Origin: JBGNFV01 sp049645705 | GTDB lineage: Bacteria > Bacteroidota > Bacteroidia > Cytophagales > Cyclobacteriaceae | Length of the DNA stretch: 64,000 bases | Reading direction: 5' to 3' | NCBI GenBank assembly: GCA_049645705.1 | Contig: JBARUK010000009.1 | Location: 62,001 to 126,000 of the forward strand | In this document: positions 53,193-61,663 of the stretch, piece by piece | Layout of the letters: each line of letters begins with the position of its first letter | How positions within the stretch are numbered: position 1 is the first letter of the stretch | Program-made: the position numbers and the translations under genes | Notes under the pieces: model-generated | Told to the model about the DNA's origin: nothing | Seen by the model: only the letters and a program-made list of their open reading frames with translations | Databases searched by the model: none

Positions 53193-53909
53193 ATGAAATT
53201 AGATATTCTCGTACTGGCTGCACACCCGGATGATGCCGAGCTTTCCTGTTCCGGTACCATTGCCACCCATATAGCTAATGGCTGTAAAGTGGGTATTGTT
53301 GATCTGACCCGTGGTGAGATGGGTACTCGCGGATCTGCTGATCTCAGGGACAAAGAGGCTGAAAACGCTGCCCGGGTAATGGGAATCAGTGCCAGAGAAA
53401 ACCTCAGGTTCGAGGATGCTTTTTTTCAGAATGACAAAGATCACCAAATGGCGCTGATCCGGGTTATTCGAAAGTATCAGCCGGAAATAATTCTGGCAAA
53501 TGCTGTACACGACCGCCATCCCGACCATGGCAAAGCGGCTGAGCTTATCAGGACATCCGTTTTCCTGTCCGGCCTTAGAAAGATAGAGACTACCGGTGAG
53601 GATGGGAGCCAAAAGGAGTGGAGACCCAAAGCACTGTATCATTTTATTCAGAGCCTATACATTAAGCCTGATTTTGTGGTTGACATATCCGATCATTGGG
53701 AAACCAAGATGAATAGTATCCGGGCCTACGAAAGCCAGTTTTACAGTAAGAGTAGCCATGAACCGGAGACGTATATTTCAAGGCCTGAGTTTATCGATTT
53801 TCTGGAAGCACGAGCCAGAGAGTTCGGTAACATTATCGGAGTTAAATATGGTGAAGGCTTTACAGTAAACAAGGCTATAGGCGTAACGGACCTCTTTGCA
53901 TTAAAGTAG
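53193..53909 (+). CDS. bshB1: Bacillithiol biosynthesis deacetylase BshB1
   Basis: 238 residues of the LmbE/PIG-L zinc deacetylase family. The zinc motif AHPDDAE lies at 10-16 and the third ligand in HDRHPDHGKA. The phrases LTRGEMGTRG and YHFIQSLYIKPDFVVDIS are specific to BshB1 proteins, which deacetylate GlcNAc-malate to give GlcN-malate in bacillithiol synthesis. bshA and bshC are not in the window. The start codon follows the trxB terminator so closely that there is no room for a promoter downstream of the hairpin. Confidence 0.93.
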   Translation: MKLDILVLAAHPDDAELSCSGTIATHIANGCKVGIVDLTRGEMGTRGSADLRDKEAENAARVMGISARENLRFEDAFFQNDKDHQMALIRVIRKYQPEIILANAVHDRHPDHGKAAELIRTSVFLSGLRKIETTGEDGSQKEWRPKALYHFIQSLYIKPDFVVDISDHWETKMNSIRAYESQFYSKSSHEPETYISRPEFIDFLEARAREFGNIIGVKYGEGFTVNKAIGVTDLFALK

Positions 53910-53911
53910 GA

Positions 53912-54556
53912 TCAGGGAGCCAGACGCTGCTTTCTCCACTCTTCACCAGTTTTTTCAAAAAGTATACGATCGTGCAGGCGGCTTGCCCGACCTTGCCAGA
54001 ACTCGATGCGTGCCGGGGTAAGAGCATAGCCTCCCCAGAATTCGGGCCGGGGAATTTCCTGTCCTGCAAATTTTTCTTCCAGTTCTTTCTTTCGGTTTTC
54101 CAGCTCTTCCCTGTCTTTTATAATATTGCTCTGTGGCGATGTCCATGCACCTATTTGGCTTCCGCGCGGCCTGCTGTGAAAGTAGTCTGTCGATTTATCC
54201 CCGGGCACTTTATCCATCGTTCCTTCAATACGGACCTGCCTCTCCAGTTCAGGCCAGAAAAATACCAGTGCTGCCTTTGGGTTATTTGTAAGGTTATCTC
54301 CTTTACGGCTTGTATAATTGGTGTAGAAAAGAAACCTACCCTTTTCTATATCTTTTAATAAGACAATTCTTGCAGTGGGCTGACCGTCTCCGGATACCGT
54401 GGCCAGGGTCATGGCATTCACTTCCGGTACATCTGCTTCCTGCGCCTGCTCAAACCATTTATTAAATTGTACGATAGGGTCATCTGTGACTGACTCAGGT
54501 TCAAGGGTTTCCCTGGTATATTCTTTACGTATGGAGGATATGTCGTTACGAGCCAT
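53912..54556 (-). CDS. pdxH: Pyridoxamine 5'-phosphate oxidase
   Basis: 214 residues from ATG 54556, which gives the standard start MARNDISSIRKEY; the longer frame upstream is not needed. FMN-binding features are AMTLATVSGDGQPTARIVLL, FYTNYTSRKGDNL and the RIEGTM block; the C-terminus WRKQRLAP is typical. It oxidises pyridoxine or pyridoxamine phosphate to pyridoxal phosphate in the cytoplasm. It is convergent with bshB1 with 2 bases between stops and divergent from yqgE. Confidence 0.95.
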   Translation of the reverse strand: MARNDISSIRKEYTRETLEPESVTDDPIVQFNKWFEQAQEADVPEVNAMTLATVSGDGQPTARIVLLKDIEKGRFLFYTNYTSRKGDNLTNNPKAALVFFWPELERQVRIEGTMDKVPGDKSTDYFHSRPRGSQIGAWTSPQSNIIKDREELENRKKELEEKFAGQEIPRPEFWGGYALTPARIEFWQGRASRLHDRILFEKTGEEWRKQRLAP

Positions 54557-54782
54557 ATAAAAATTTCTTTGATTATTTAACCCATTTCCTGTTTTGAGGT
54601 TATAAGAGCAATAATAGGATAAAAATTGTTGGCCATGAAATGTCATGGATTTGTACAATACTTTTTTTAAAGGCGCTATTATTGTTATCTTAAATCCTGA
54701 CAAAGCTACCGTGTCAGCAAAGTATGACGGGTATTGCTCACAGATTTTTTAAACTGATTAGACCATTTTTAATAGTCCCATA

Positions 54783-55361
54783 ATGGATTACTTTACTTAT
54801 CAATCCATACTCAAACCGGGAAAAGGCAGTTTGTTGATTTCCGAGCCTTTCCTGCCGGATCCTAATTTTGAACGAACTGTCGTACTTCTTTGTGAAAATA
54901 ATGATGAGGGTTCTTTTGGCTTCGTGCTTAATAAGATGAGTGTGCTTACTTTTGAGGATGTTATCGAAGAGGCCCAGGGCTTTAATCAGCCTTTATATGT
55001 AGGTGGCCCTGTACAGCAGGATACGCTGCATTTTCTTCACCGGGTAGGAGAGGAGTTGGAAGGAAGTGTGCATATTGTCAATGATCTTTACTGGGGAGGG
55101 AATTTTGAGCAGTTAATGACAATGATCAATACAGGCACAATAGCGGCTGGTGACTTTAAGTTTTTTATAGGATATTCGGGATGGTCAGCGGGGCAGTTGG
55201 AAGCTGAGTTGAAAGAAAATAGCTGGATAGTAAGTGAAGGTGCCCAGGGTACCCAAATATTCGACCAGCACCCGGAAAATATGTGGAAAGAAGTTCTTCA
55301 GTCGATGGGTGGCAGATATAAAGTAATAGCTAATTATCCCATTGATCCAAGACTGAATTAA
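54783..55361 (+). CDS. YqgE/AlgH family protein (DUF179)
   Basis: 192 residues, the usual length. The conserved parts are GSLLISEPFLPDPNFERTV, LCENNDEGSFGFVLNK, YVGGPV and FFIGYSGWSAGQLE. Family members are widespread cytosolic proteins of unclear function; AlgH was once linked to alginate regulation in Pseudomonas. It is followed by a promoter box and the DUF349 gene. Confidence 0.93.
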   Translation: MDYFTYQSILKPGKGSLLISEPFLPDPNFERTVVLLCENNDEGSFGFVLNKMSVLTFEDVIEEAQGFNQPLYVGGPVQQDTLHFLHRVGEELEGSVHIVNDLYWGGNFEQLMTMINTGTIAAGDFKFFIGYSGWSAGQLEAELKENSWIVSEGAQGTQIFDQHPENMWKEVLQSMGGRYKVIANYPIDPRLN

Positions 55362-55371
55362 TAGAATTTTA

Positions 55372-55379
55372 TACATTTG
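55372..55379 (+). promoter_or_regulatory. -7 box of the DUF349 gene
   Basis: TACATTTG plus C matches TAnnTTTGY, 32 bases before the start. No -33 element at normal spacing. Confidence 0.45.
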
Positions 55380-55411
55380 CCTGAGACGTATCCGGTAATC
55401 ATATTCAATTT

Positions 55412-57592
55412 ATGATGAACACAGAAAATAGTAAAGAGCAAAATTCCGATCAGAACGCAAAGCAGGAGGAACTACCTAATGCAGAACACCATCAGGAAAG
55501 CAAAGCTGAAGAGCCATCTGCTACTGATGAAGGTGCACCTTCCGCAGCTAAAGAAGCTAATGAAGCCAAGTCAGAAGATGACCTGGAACCCATGCGCTCT
55601 TCGGAAGTAGAGGCTGCCACCGAAGGCAGTGAGCAATCTGCAGAGGTATCAGAAACACCTGAAGATGAGGACAAAGTCAACATGTCCGTTGCTTCAGTAA
55701 GCCTGGCTTCTACTGACGATTCTGTGGACAAAAAGGAAGTAACAGGCAATGTGGAGGGTGAAAGCCCGGAGAAGGATAAAGAAACTACCCCTGAAAGTCA
55801 GAAGACGGAAAGCGGATCTGATGACCAGTCCGGTGATGATAGCGGGCAGAGTAATGGTGATGAAGATCATCACGATGAAGAGGTAGATTATAGTAAGTTT
55901 GGTAAATCTGAACTGGCCAGTGAAGCAGAAACTCTGACCAAATCGGAAACCGAGGGCAGGGTGCTGGACAGGAAGATCAAGGCGCTCAGAGCGGCGTACG
56001 ACGAAATTCATAACCATGAAAGAGATGAAGCCCGCCAGAAATTTATAAGTGAAGGCGGAGACGAAGCGGATTTCGACTACCGTCCGGACGAGGAGGACCA
56101 TAAGTTCGAAGCGTCATACCACCTTCTTAGAGACCGCAGGCACCAGTTTTTCCAGTCACTGGAAAAGCAGAAGGACACCAACCTACAGAAAAAGAACGAC
56201 CTGATAGAGCATCTTCGTCAATTGGTAGATGATGAAGAGACTGGCGCCAGCATGGAAGCTATCAAGGCCATTCAGCAGGATTGGAAGTCTATCGGACCCA
56301 TACCGGGAGCACACGTAAAGACAACCTGGGCGAATTACAACGCGCTGATGGACAGGTTCTACGATAATAGAAGCATCTATTTCGAGCTAAAGGAACTTGA
56401 CCGCAGAAAAAACCTGGAAAGTAAGCTTGAGCTGTGTGAAAAAGCAGAAGCCCTTTTGCAAAAAGACAGTATAAAGGAAGCGGTAAAGGAACTGAACGAA
56501 CTTCACGAAGAATTTAAACATATAGGACCCGTTCCCAAAGAGGAGCAGGAAGCTGTATGGCAGCGGTTTAAGGCTGCGTCAGATGCTGTCTATGCGAAAC
56601 GTAAGGTATTCGTAGAGCAACTGAAGAAAGACCTGGGCAAAAACCTTGAAGAGAAGGAGAAGCTCGGAGATGAAGTGCAGGAATTCGTTTCGTTCGATAG
56701 TGACCGTATCAACGAATGGAATGCTAAGACGAAAGAGATACTGGCACTACAGAAAAAATGGGACAGCGTAGGCGGCTTACCCAGAGATCGTGCGAAGGAT
56801 GTCAACAAGAAGTTCTGGTCAGGTTTCAAAGGGTTCTTTAGCAATAAGAATCAGTTCTTTAAAAAGCTTGAAGGACAGCGCGAAGAGAATCTGAAGAAGA
56901 AAGAAGAGCTTATAGCGCGTGCAGATGAACTGAAGGAAAGCGATGACTGGGATACTACAGCCAACGAACTGAAGAACCTGCAGAGGCAATGGAAAGAGAT
57001 AGGGCCCGTACCTGAGAAAGTACGTGATGAGGTATACCACAAGTTCAAGGCGGCCTGCGATACGTTCTTTGACAACAGGCGCAACCGGGCCAAGGAAGCA
57101 GAGAAGGACTATCATGATAACCTGAAGGCTAAGCGTGAGATATGCGAAAAGATAGATGCCCTGGCCGGAGAAGACGGTGAGACGCAGGAATCTTTCAACG
57201 CACTTGTGCACGAGTACGCCGAAATAGGATTCGTACCTCGTGAAAACATTAAATCTATCCAGAAGAAGTTTGCCGATGCGGTAGACAAATACGTGGAGTC
57301 TACGGATACGGATGAGCTGCAGCGCGAGAAGCTGAGGCTCTCTGCCCAGATACAAAAGCTAAAAGGCCAGCCGAATGCGGGCAGAAAGATCCATAAAAAG
57401 GAAAATGCTATTCGCAGGCAGATCGGTGAGCTGGAGAACAACATAAGTCTGTGGAAGAACAATATGGAGTTCTTTGCTCAGTCCAGAACTGCAGACAAGC
57501 TGAAGAAGGAAATGGAGGACAGGATCCAAAATGCCCAGGATGAGGTAAAAGCCCTCAAGACCCAGCTTCGTATGCTTCGGGAAGTAGAATAA
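55412..57592 (+). CDS. DUF349 repeat protein with acidic disordered N-terminus
   Basis: 726 residues. Residues about 1-165 are acidic and low in complexity (Glu, Ser, Asp, Ala), so likely disordered. From about 180 on there are five or more helical DUF349 repeats marked by QQDWKSIGPIPGAH, LHEEFKHIGPVPKE, LQKKWDSVGGLPRD, LQRQWKEIGPVPEK and the related YAEIGFVPRE. The C-terminus (about 630-726) is a charged coiled coil. DUF349 proteins occur throughout Bacteroidetes and function is largely unknown; the repeats suggest a scaffold or nucleic-acid-binding role. Confidence 0.92.
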   Translation: MMNTENSKEQNSDQNAKQEELPNAEHHQESKAEEPSATDEGAPSAAKEANEAKSEDDLEPMRSSEVEAATEGSEQSAEVSETPEDEDKVNMSVASVSLASTDDSVDKKEVTGNVEGESPEKDKETTPESQKTESGSDDQSGDDSGQSNGDEDHHDEEVDYSKFGKSELASEAETLTKSETEGRVLDRKIKALRAAYDEIHNHERDEARQKFISEGGDEADFDYRPDEEDHKFEASYHLLRDRRHQFFQSLEKQKDTNLQKKNDLIEHLRQLVDDEETGASMEAIKAIQQDWKSIGPIPGAHVKTTWANYNALMDRFYDNRSIYFELKELDRRKNLESKLELCEKAEALLQKDSIKEAVKELNELHEEFKHIGPVPKEEQEAVWQRFKAASDAVYAKRKVFVEQLKKDLGKNLEEKEKLGDEVQEFVSFDSDRINEWNAKTKEILALQKKWDSVGGLPRDRAKDVNKKFWSGFKGFFSNKNQFFKKLEGQREENLKKKEELIARADELKESDDWDTTANELKNLQRQWKEIGPVPEKVRDEVYHKFKAACDTFFDNRRNRAKEAEKDYHDNLKAKREICEKIDALAGEDGETQESFNALVHEYAEIGFVPRENIKSIQKKFADAVDKYVESTDTDELQREKLRLSAQIQKLKGQPNAGRKIHKKENAIRRQIGELENNISLWKNNMEFFAQSRTADKLKKEMEDRIQNAQDEVKALKTQLRMLREVE

Positions 57593-57618
57593 ATTTTTTC
57601 GGTTTTTTTAGATGCCTG

Positions 57619-57649
57619 TTTGGACTTTTAAAACCGGTGCTTATATTTG
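57619..57649 (+). promoter_or_regulatory. Promoter of tRNA-Thr
   Basis: TTTG (57619-57622), 19 bases, then TATATTTG plus C (57642-57649), a full Bacteroidetes consensus match 40 bases before the tRNA. Confidence 0.75.
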
Positions 57650-57688
57650 CAATCCCAATCGGGAAATGAAGTGACAAACTTCAGGTTC

Positions 57689-57761
<73 letters not shown>

Positions 57762-57772
57762 CATACAAATAT

Positions 57773-57803
57773 AACCCTTTCCATTAAATGGAGAGGGTTT
57801 TTT
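57773..57803 (+). terminator. Terminator of tRNA-Thr
   Basis: A 12-bp stem with one G-U pair (57773-57784 with 57788-57799), TAA loop, then a T tract. Confidence 0.88.
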
Positions 57804-57928
57804 GTTTTTATGCCTTTCCATCTCAATTCTACCCACACTTTGATTCTCACACAATCCTCACATTCCGTGTGAATTCTTTTGGTCTGTATTGATTTTATTT
57901 CAGACCGTAATTGATTATTTTAATCCAT

Positions 57929-58204
57929 ATGAATGTAATCTGTATGGAAGAGGATGCCTTTTACGCGCTCATCGAACGGGTCGTTGAGCGACTGGAAGGC
58001 AAGCGTGAAATTCAGCCCAAACGGGAAAAGTGGATCGACCAACCGGCGGCCATGGATATCTTACGTATCAGCTCTAAGACCACCATGCAGAAGCTTCGGG
58101 ACGAAGGCAGGTTACGCTACACTCAGCCGCATAAGAAAGTCATTCTGTATGACCGCGATTCCATTGATACCTATTTGGAGGCCAAAGCTCAAGACACCTT
58201 TTAA
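57929..58204 (+). CDS. Helix-turn-helix protein (excisionase-like)
   Basis: 91 residues from ATG 57929, with ATG 57944 as an alternative. A helical N-terminus (YALIERVVERLEGK) is followed by a winged HTH of the MerR/Xis type: KWIDQPAAMDILRISSKTTM, LRDEGRLRYTQ and a late YDRDSIDTYLEAK. Such HTH_17 proteins are typical of Bacteroidetes integrative elements, where they control excision or element genes. It ends 9 bases before the next gene. Confidence 0.82.
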   Translation: MNVICMEEDAFYALIERVVERLEGKREIQPKREKWIDQPAAMDILRISSKTTMQKLRDEGRLRYTQPHKKVILYDRDSIDTYLEAKAQDTF

Positions 58205-58213
58205 CCTCACCCA

Positions 58214-58504
58214 ATGACAGATGACCAGTTTGAGAAAGACTATGCCGCATGGTTTAACCAGGGCTATGAATTAGGGCTTCATGACCCTGTGCTATCAAAG
58301 CAATTACAGTCTATTGAAAGCTCGTCAGAGCGAATGATGGCTTTAAAAAAAGGCATGGATCAGTCCCGTTTAGACCGGGAGAAGCTGGCTCATAAGCAAG
58401 TTGCTCTTAACCGCATAGAGGAAAGAGAGCAGGCTAGGACGCTCAACACTAACCATGACAAAGCTAAGGGCAAAACGCCTCCACCCAAAGACCCCACACG
58501 CTGA
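58214..58504 (+). CDS. Small charged protein of unknown function (island)
   Basis: 96 residues, not recognised. It is mostly helical and charged, with a long stretch of likely coiled coil (about 40-80, DREKLAHKQVALNRIEERE) and a basic Pro/Lys tail. The gene follows the HTH gene by 9 bases, so the two probably form one transcript. A role in element maintenance or DNA processing is only a guess from position. Confidence 0.55.
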   Translation: MTDDQFEKDYAAWFNQGYELGLHDPVLSKQLQSIESSSERMMALKKGMDQSRLDREKLAHKQVALNRIEEREQARTLNTNHDKAKGKTPPPKDPTR

Positions 58505-58560
58505 TTTTCTTTTTTGTTTTTTTAACATCAATCAATTTAGAAGGCTTAAGGGCGGGTTCA

Positions 58561-58622
58561 GTCAAGGGCCGCCACATTTAAAGCCCCTTTACAAACCAGT
58601 GGCGGCAACGTTTACCCTTGAC
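58561..58622. repeat. Nested inverted repeat, candidate oriT or regulatory structure
   Basis: The 14-base arm 58561-58574 pairs with 58600-58605 and 58615-58622, with a 9-base bulge between the two parts. The loop of 25 bases contains AAAGCCCCTTT. A GGGTTC lies on both sides (58554 and 58623). It sits in the gap between two convergent island genes, close to a coupling protein gene. This is the form expected of an oriT, but a regulatory RNA or attC-like site is possible. Confidence 0.4.
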
Positions 58623-58672
58623 GGGTTCCGACCGTCTTCACCTTTATGGACGAAAAAACAAATTGAAAGAGT

Positions 58673-59299
58673 TCACTTATCCGGTTCTTTTGTTTTGTCC
58701 TCCACTCTTACCTGTTTTGCCCCCTCGCGTGACTGCTGCTTTTTATCAAGGTGCTGCAAGATGCTCTCTTTGCTTTCTCTGTAGTGTCGAATAGGACTGT
58801 CTTTCGTGATCTCCCGACTTTGCCTCTGATAAGCCTCCCGCGTTTTTATGCGCTCATCTACTTTCTTTAAGGCATTCTCTTTTATCGCGACTTTCTCATC
58901 CATGCCTTTTTGCTTCTGAGCCTCGTTAGGCTCAAAGCCATAATCGTCATTGAATGGAAAATCCTTATGCTCAGGATGGTATTTGTCTGGAAAAGAATGC
59001 TCTTTGTGGAGCCGCGAAAAATTCTCCTTTAAAGCTTGGTCATGGTCTGTTTTAATCTTCTCTAGCTTTTCATCATGTATCTTATTCTCGTTCGCGATAA
59101 GCTCTGGCAAGTTTTTATGTGGCGTGTGGTTAGGGAATCCAGGTGGCGTTAAGGCGGGTTTGCCTTGATTAAGCTGATGTATTTTATTATCGTGAATAGC
59201 CTTGGCCTCTTTAATTCTGTCATAGTATAAATCATTTATGTTTTTTGTGATCCCATCGTTATCGTAAACGGACTTTATATGAATATCTTCCTTTGTCAT
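58673..59299 (-). CDS. Charged, helical protein of unknown function (island, minus strand)
   Basis: 208 residues, not recognised. It is very rich in Lys, Glu, Asp, His and Gln, with repeated helical segments and no hydrophobic core or signal. NHTPHKNLPELI in the middle is the only Pro-rich part. It is the only minus-strand gene of the island and is convergent with the small charged protein. Its composition resembles mobilisation accessory or DNA-binding proteins, without proof. The long uninterrupted frame and a plausible ATG support a real gene. Confidence 0.55.
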   Translation of the reverse strand: MTKEDIHIKSVYDNDGITKNINDLYYDRIKEAKAIHDNKIHQLNQGKPALTPPGFPNHTPHKNLPELIANENKIHDEKLEKIKTDHDQALKENFSRLHKEHSFPDKYHPEHKDFPFNDDYGFEPNEAQKQKGMDEKVAIKENALKKVDERIKTREAYQRQSREITKDSPIRHYRESKESILQHLDKKQQSREGAKQVRVEDKTKEPDK

Positions 59300-59354
59300 A
59301 AAAATTGAAAGGTTTTCATTTTTATGATAAGATACGGAAAATGGAGGTTATTTC

Positions 59355-60130
59355 ATGCTGTCTGTATCGCCACCCTATCCTGTGCCGTATGAAAGATGGG
59401 CAGAAAATTTATTTGCTCGGCATAATGAAGATATAGCCCGGTTTATAGAGAGTGAAATCCTCTCGCATATTAGTTACAAACCAGAAGTTTGTGATGTATT
59501 TATTTGCATGTTTAGTGCCCGGCTTCAAATGTTCATTTCCGAAAAAGGACTGGATAACTCTGATCTAATAAACTAAGAAATCTTGATCTTTGGCGCAGAC
59601 CATCTAAAGGTTCACCTGAGGTTGGGAAGCTTTACCAATTAGAGTATTTAAGAACCTTGGAAGAGTGGGCTAAAACGGAACTGGAAACAAACATCTTGAA
59701 TTTTCGGCCTAGGGATTGGGGCTGGTTTGATTTTGAAATTAGCCGCATTACTCAAGCCTTTCATTTTGATCGAAAGGTGAAAGCTGGTAAACCTGTGCCG
59801 GATTACTTTACCGATGATTTTTTAATCCGGCTTATTGAGTTTCTTAAAAAGACCATGATTAAGCTTCGCCGACCAGAAGGCGTGTCGCATGATGACTGGG
59901 TCAATCAAATAGATCGCCGTTTTCAGGATCGAATACATTACGTTTTAGAGGCTATTGAAGCTTCAAATTTTCCGTTCACAGATCAAATGCGGATTGATAT
60001 GCCGGGTCGCCTTGTCCGAACATTCACGGATAGAGACGATTTCGATGACTGGTCAACCAATGAAGAAGGCCGCAGAATAATTTTAGACTTTGCAAAAAGT
60101 TTCAATCTCAAGCTACTCAAAGCTGTTTAG
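59355..60130 (+). pseudogene. Unknown island gene split by a one-base frameshift
   Basis: Two frames, 59355-59576 (73 residues) and 59657-60130 (157 residues from a TTG), join if one A is restored near 59570-59573. The second frame is open upstream to 59564 and continues without a gap as KLRNLDLWRRPSKGSPEVGK into LEEWAKTELE. The joined product would be about 258 residues, soluble and helical, and is not recognised. A short A run at the break is a common site of indels; a sequencing error or a programmed shift is also possible. Confidence 0.6.
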
Positions 60131-60202
60131 TCATAGTTTATAGAAGAAATCATAGGATATATCGAAGGGCTTCATTATTTTAACTAAAAATATCCTACAA
60201 TA

Positions 60203-61663
60203 ATGCAGCCAGTTACAACCTCAACCTATGATCTTGATACGCCCCTTTTGACCTTTAACAAGGAGGGTGACACCCTAACAGCCCGTCAGGCGGTAGAAGG
60301 CATTCAAATATTCGGTGGCATTGGCTCTGGAAAGACCTCCGGCTCGGGTCGATCCATTGCAAGGAAGTTCTTAAAAGAAGGCTATGGTGGTCTGGTTCTG
60401 ACCGTCAAGCCGGATGAATGCGCCCTCTGGCAACAATACGCGCAAGAAACGGGACGCTTGGATGATCTTATTATCATCCGTCCTCACGGCCAGCATCACT
60501 TTGATTTTCTCGACTATGAAGCCAACCGTTCCGGTATTGGAGCGGGTCTGACCGACAATGTGGTGATGGTGCTAAATACCGTTATTAAGGCCGCACAAAT
60601 GGAAGGCGGCGGCGGATCGAATGATGAGTTTTGGGACAATGCTCTTGATATGTTGCTCACGAACCTGGTTGATCTGTGCCTGCTCGGAACGGGTAAGCTG
60701 TCCATTGATACGCTCAATGACATGGCGCGGTCACTTCCCGATGAACGCACCTTGTCCCGCCCGGATTATGAGAAGTGGAAAGAGCAAAGCGTCTTCTACC
60801 AGACTTACCTAAAGGCAAGGCAAAATATAGAAAATGATGAGTCTTTGGGATCTGATAAAGCTGCCATGCTGCTGCTTAGGCTTGACCAGTTTTTCTTTGA
60901 CGAGTTTGGCCAGCTTAATGAGCGTACCCGGTCTATCGTCCTTTTCTCGCTGACCGGTTTATTGTTTCGCCTATCTCGTGATCCGGTCTACAGCTTGTTT
61001 TGTAATAATGATGCCCCGACCTTTTCTCCTGAAGACAGTCTGCAGGGTAAGATCATTATACTTGATCTGCCGGTCAAGATGTATGACAAGGTGGGCCGTG
61101 ATGCGCAAGTCTTGTTCAAATATGTCTGGCAGCGGGCCATGGAGCGGCGGGATTTATCCGACAATGACCGGCTCGTGTTTCTGTGGGCGGATGAGGCACA
61201 AAACTTCCTGCATCATCATGATATCGACTATCAGGCAACCGCGCGAAGCTCGCGCGTATGCACGGTCTATCTCACGCAAAACATGCCAAATTACCTCGCG
61301 CATATCGGCGGCGGTAAAACAGGTGAATACCTGGTGCAAAGCTTTCTTGGCACACTGGCGACCAAGGTGTTTCATGCCAATGCGGATTACCAAACCAATG
61401 AATACGCCAGTAAACTCATTGGTCAACATTACCGCATCAAGGCCAGTCGGCAATCGACCTATGGAGAGAGTATGTCCCTTGGCACGGGAGAATCGGAAGA
61501 GCTGGCTGCTCTGATCAGGCCGGAAGAATTTGTCAATCTAAAGACCGGCGGCCCGGATAATGACTATATCGTCTCGGCCTATATGCATAGGCAGGGTCGC
61601 CCCTTCAAAGCAAAAAGTATCAATACACTTCATATAAATTTTACTCAAAAATCAACACCATGA
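60203..61663 (+). CDS. Type IV coupling protein (VirD4/TraG/TraD-like ATPase)
   Basis: 486 residues. Walker A is GGIGSGKTSGSG (about 34-45) and Walker B is VFLWADEAQNFL, in which the Glu follows the Asp as in VirD4 proteins. VKPDECALWQQYA and the late VYLTQNMPNYLAHIGGG (TraM-recognition region) also fit. There is no N-terminal membrane domain; the next gene, overlapping by 4 bases (ATGA), encodes a membrane protein that may supply it. Coupling proteins feed a relaxase-DNA complex to a type IV secretion channel. No relaxase or channel gene is in the window. Confidence 0.85.
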   Translation: MQPVTTSTYDLDTPLLTFNKEGDTLTARQAVEGIQIFGGIGSGKTSGSGRSIARKFLKEGYGGLVLTVKPDECALWQQYAQETGRLDDLIIIRPHGQHHFDFLDYEANRSGIGAGLTDNVVMVLNTVIKAAQMEGGGGSNDEFWDNALDMLLTNLVDLCLLGTGKLSIDTLNDMARSLPDERTLSRPDYEKWKEQSVFYQTYLKARQNIENDESLGSDKAAMLLLRLDQFFFDEFGQLNERTRSIVLFSLTGLLFRLSRDPVYSLFCNNDAPTFSPEDSLQGKIIILDLPVKMYDKVGRDAQVLFKYVWQRAMERRDLSDNDRLVFLWADEAQNFLHHHDIDYQATARSSRVCTVYLTQNMPNYLAHIGGGKTGEYLVQSFLGTLATKVFHANADYQTNEYASKLIGQHYRIKASRQSTYGESMSLGTGESEELAALIRPEEFVNLKTGGPDNDYIVSAYMHRQGRPFKAKSINTLHINFTQKSTP

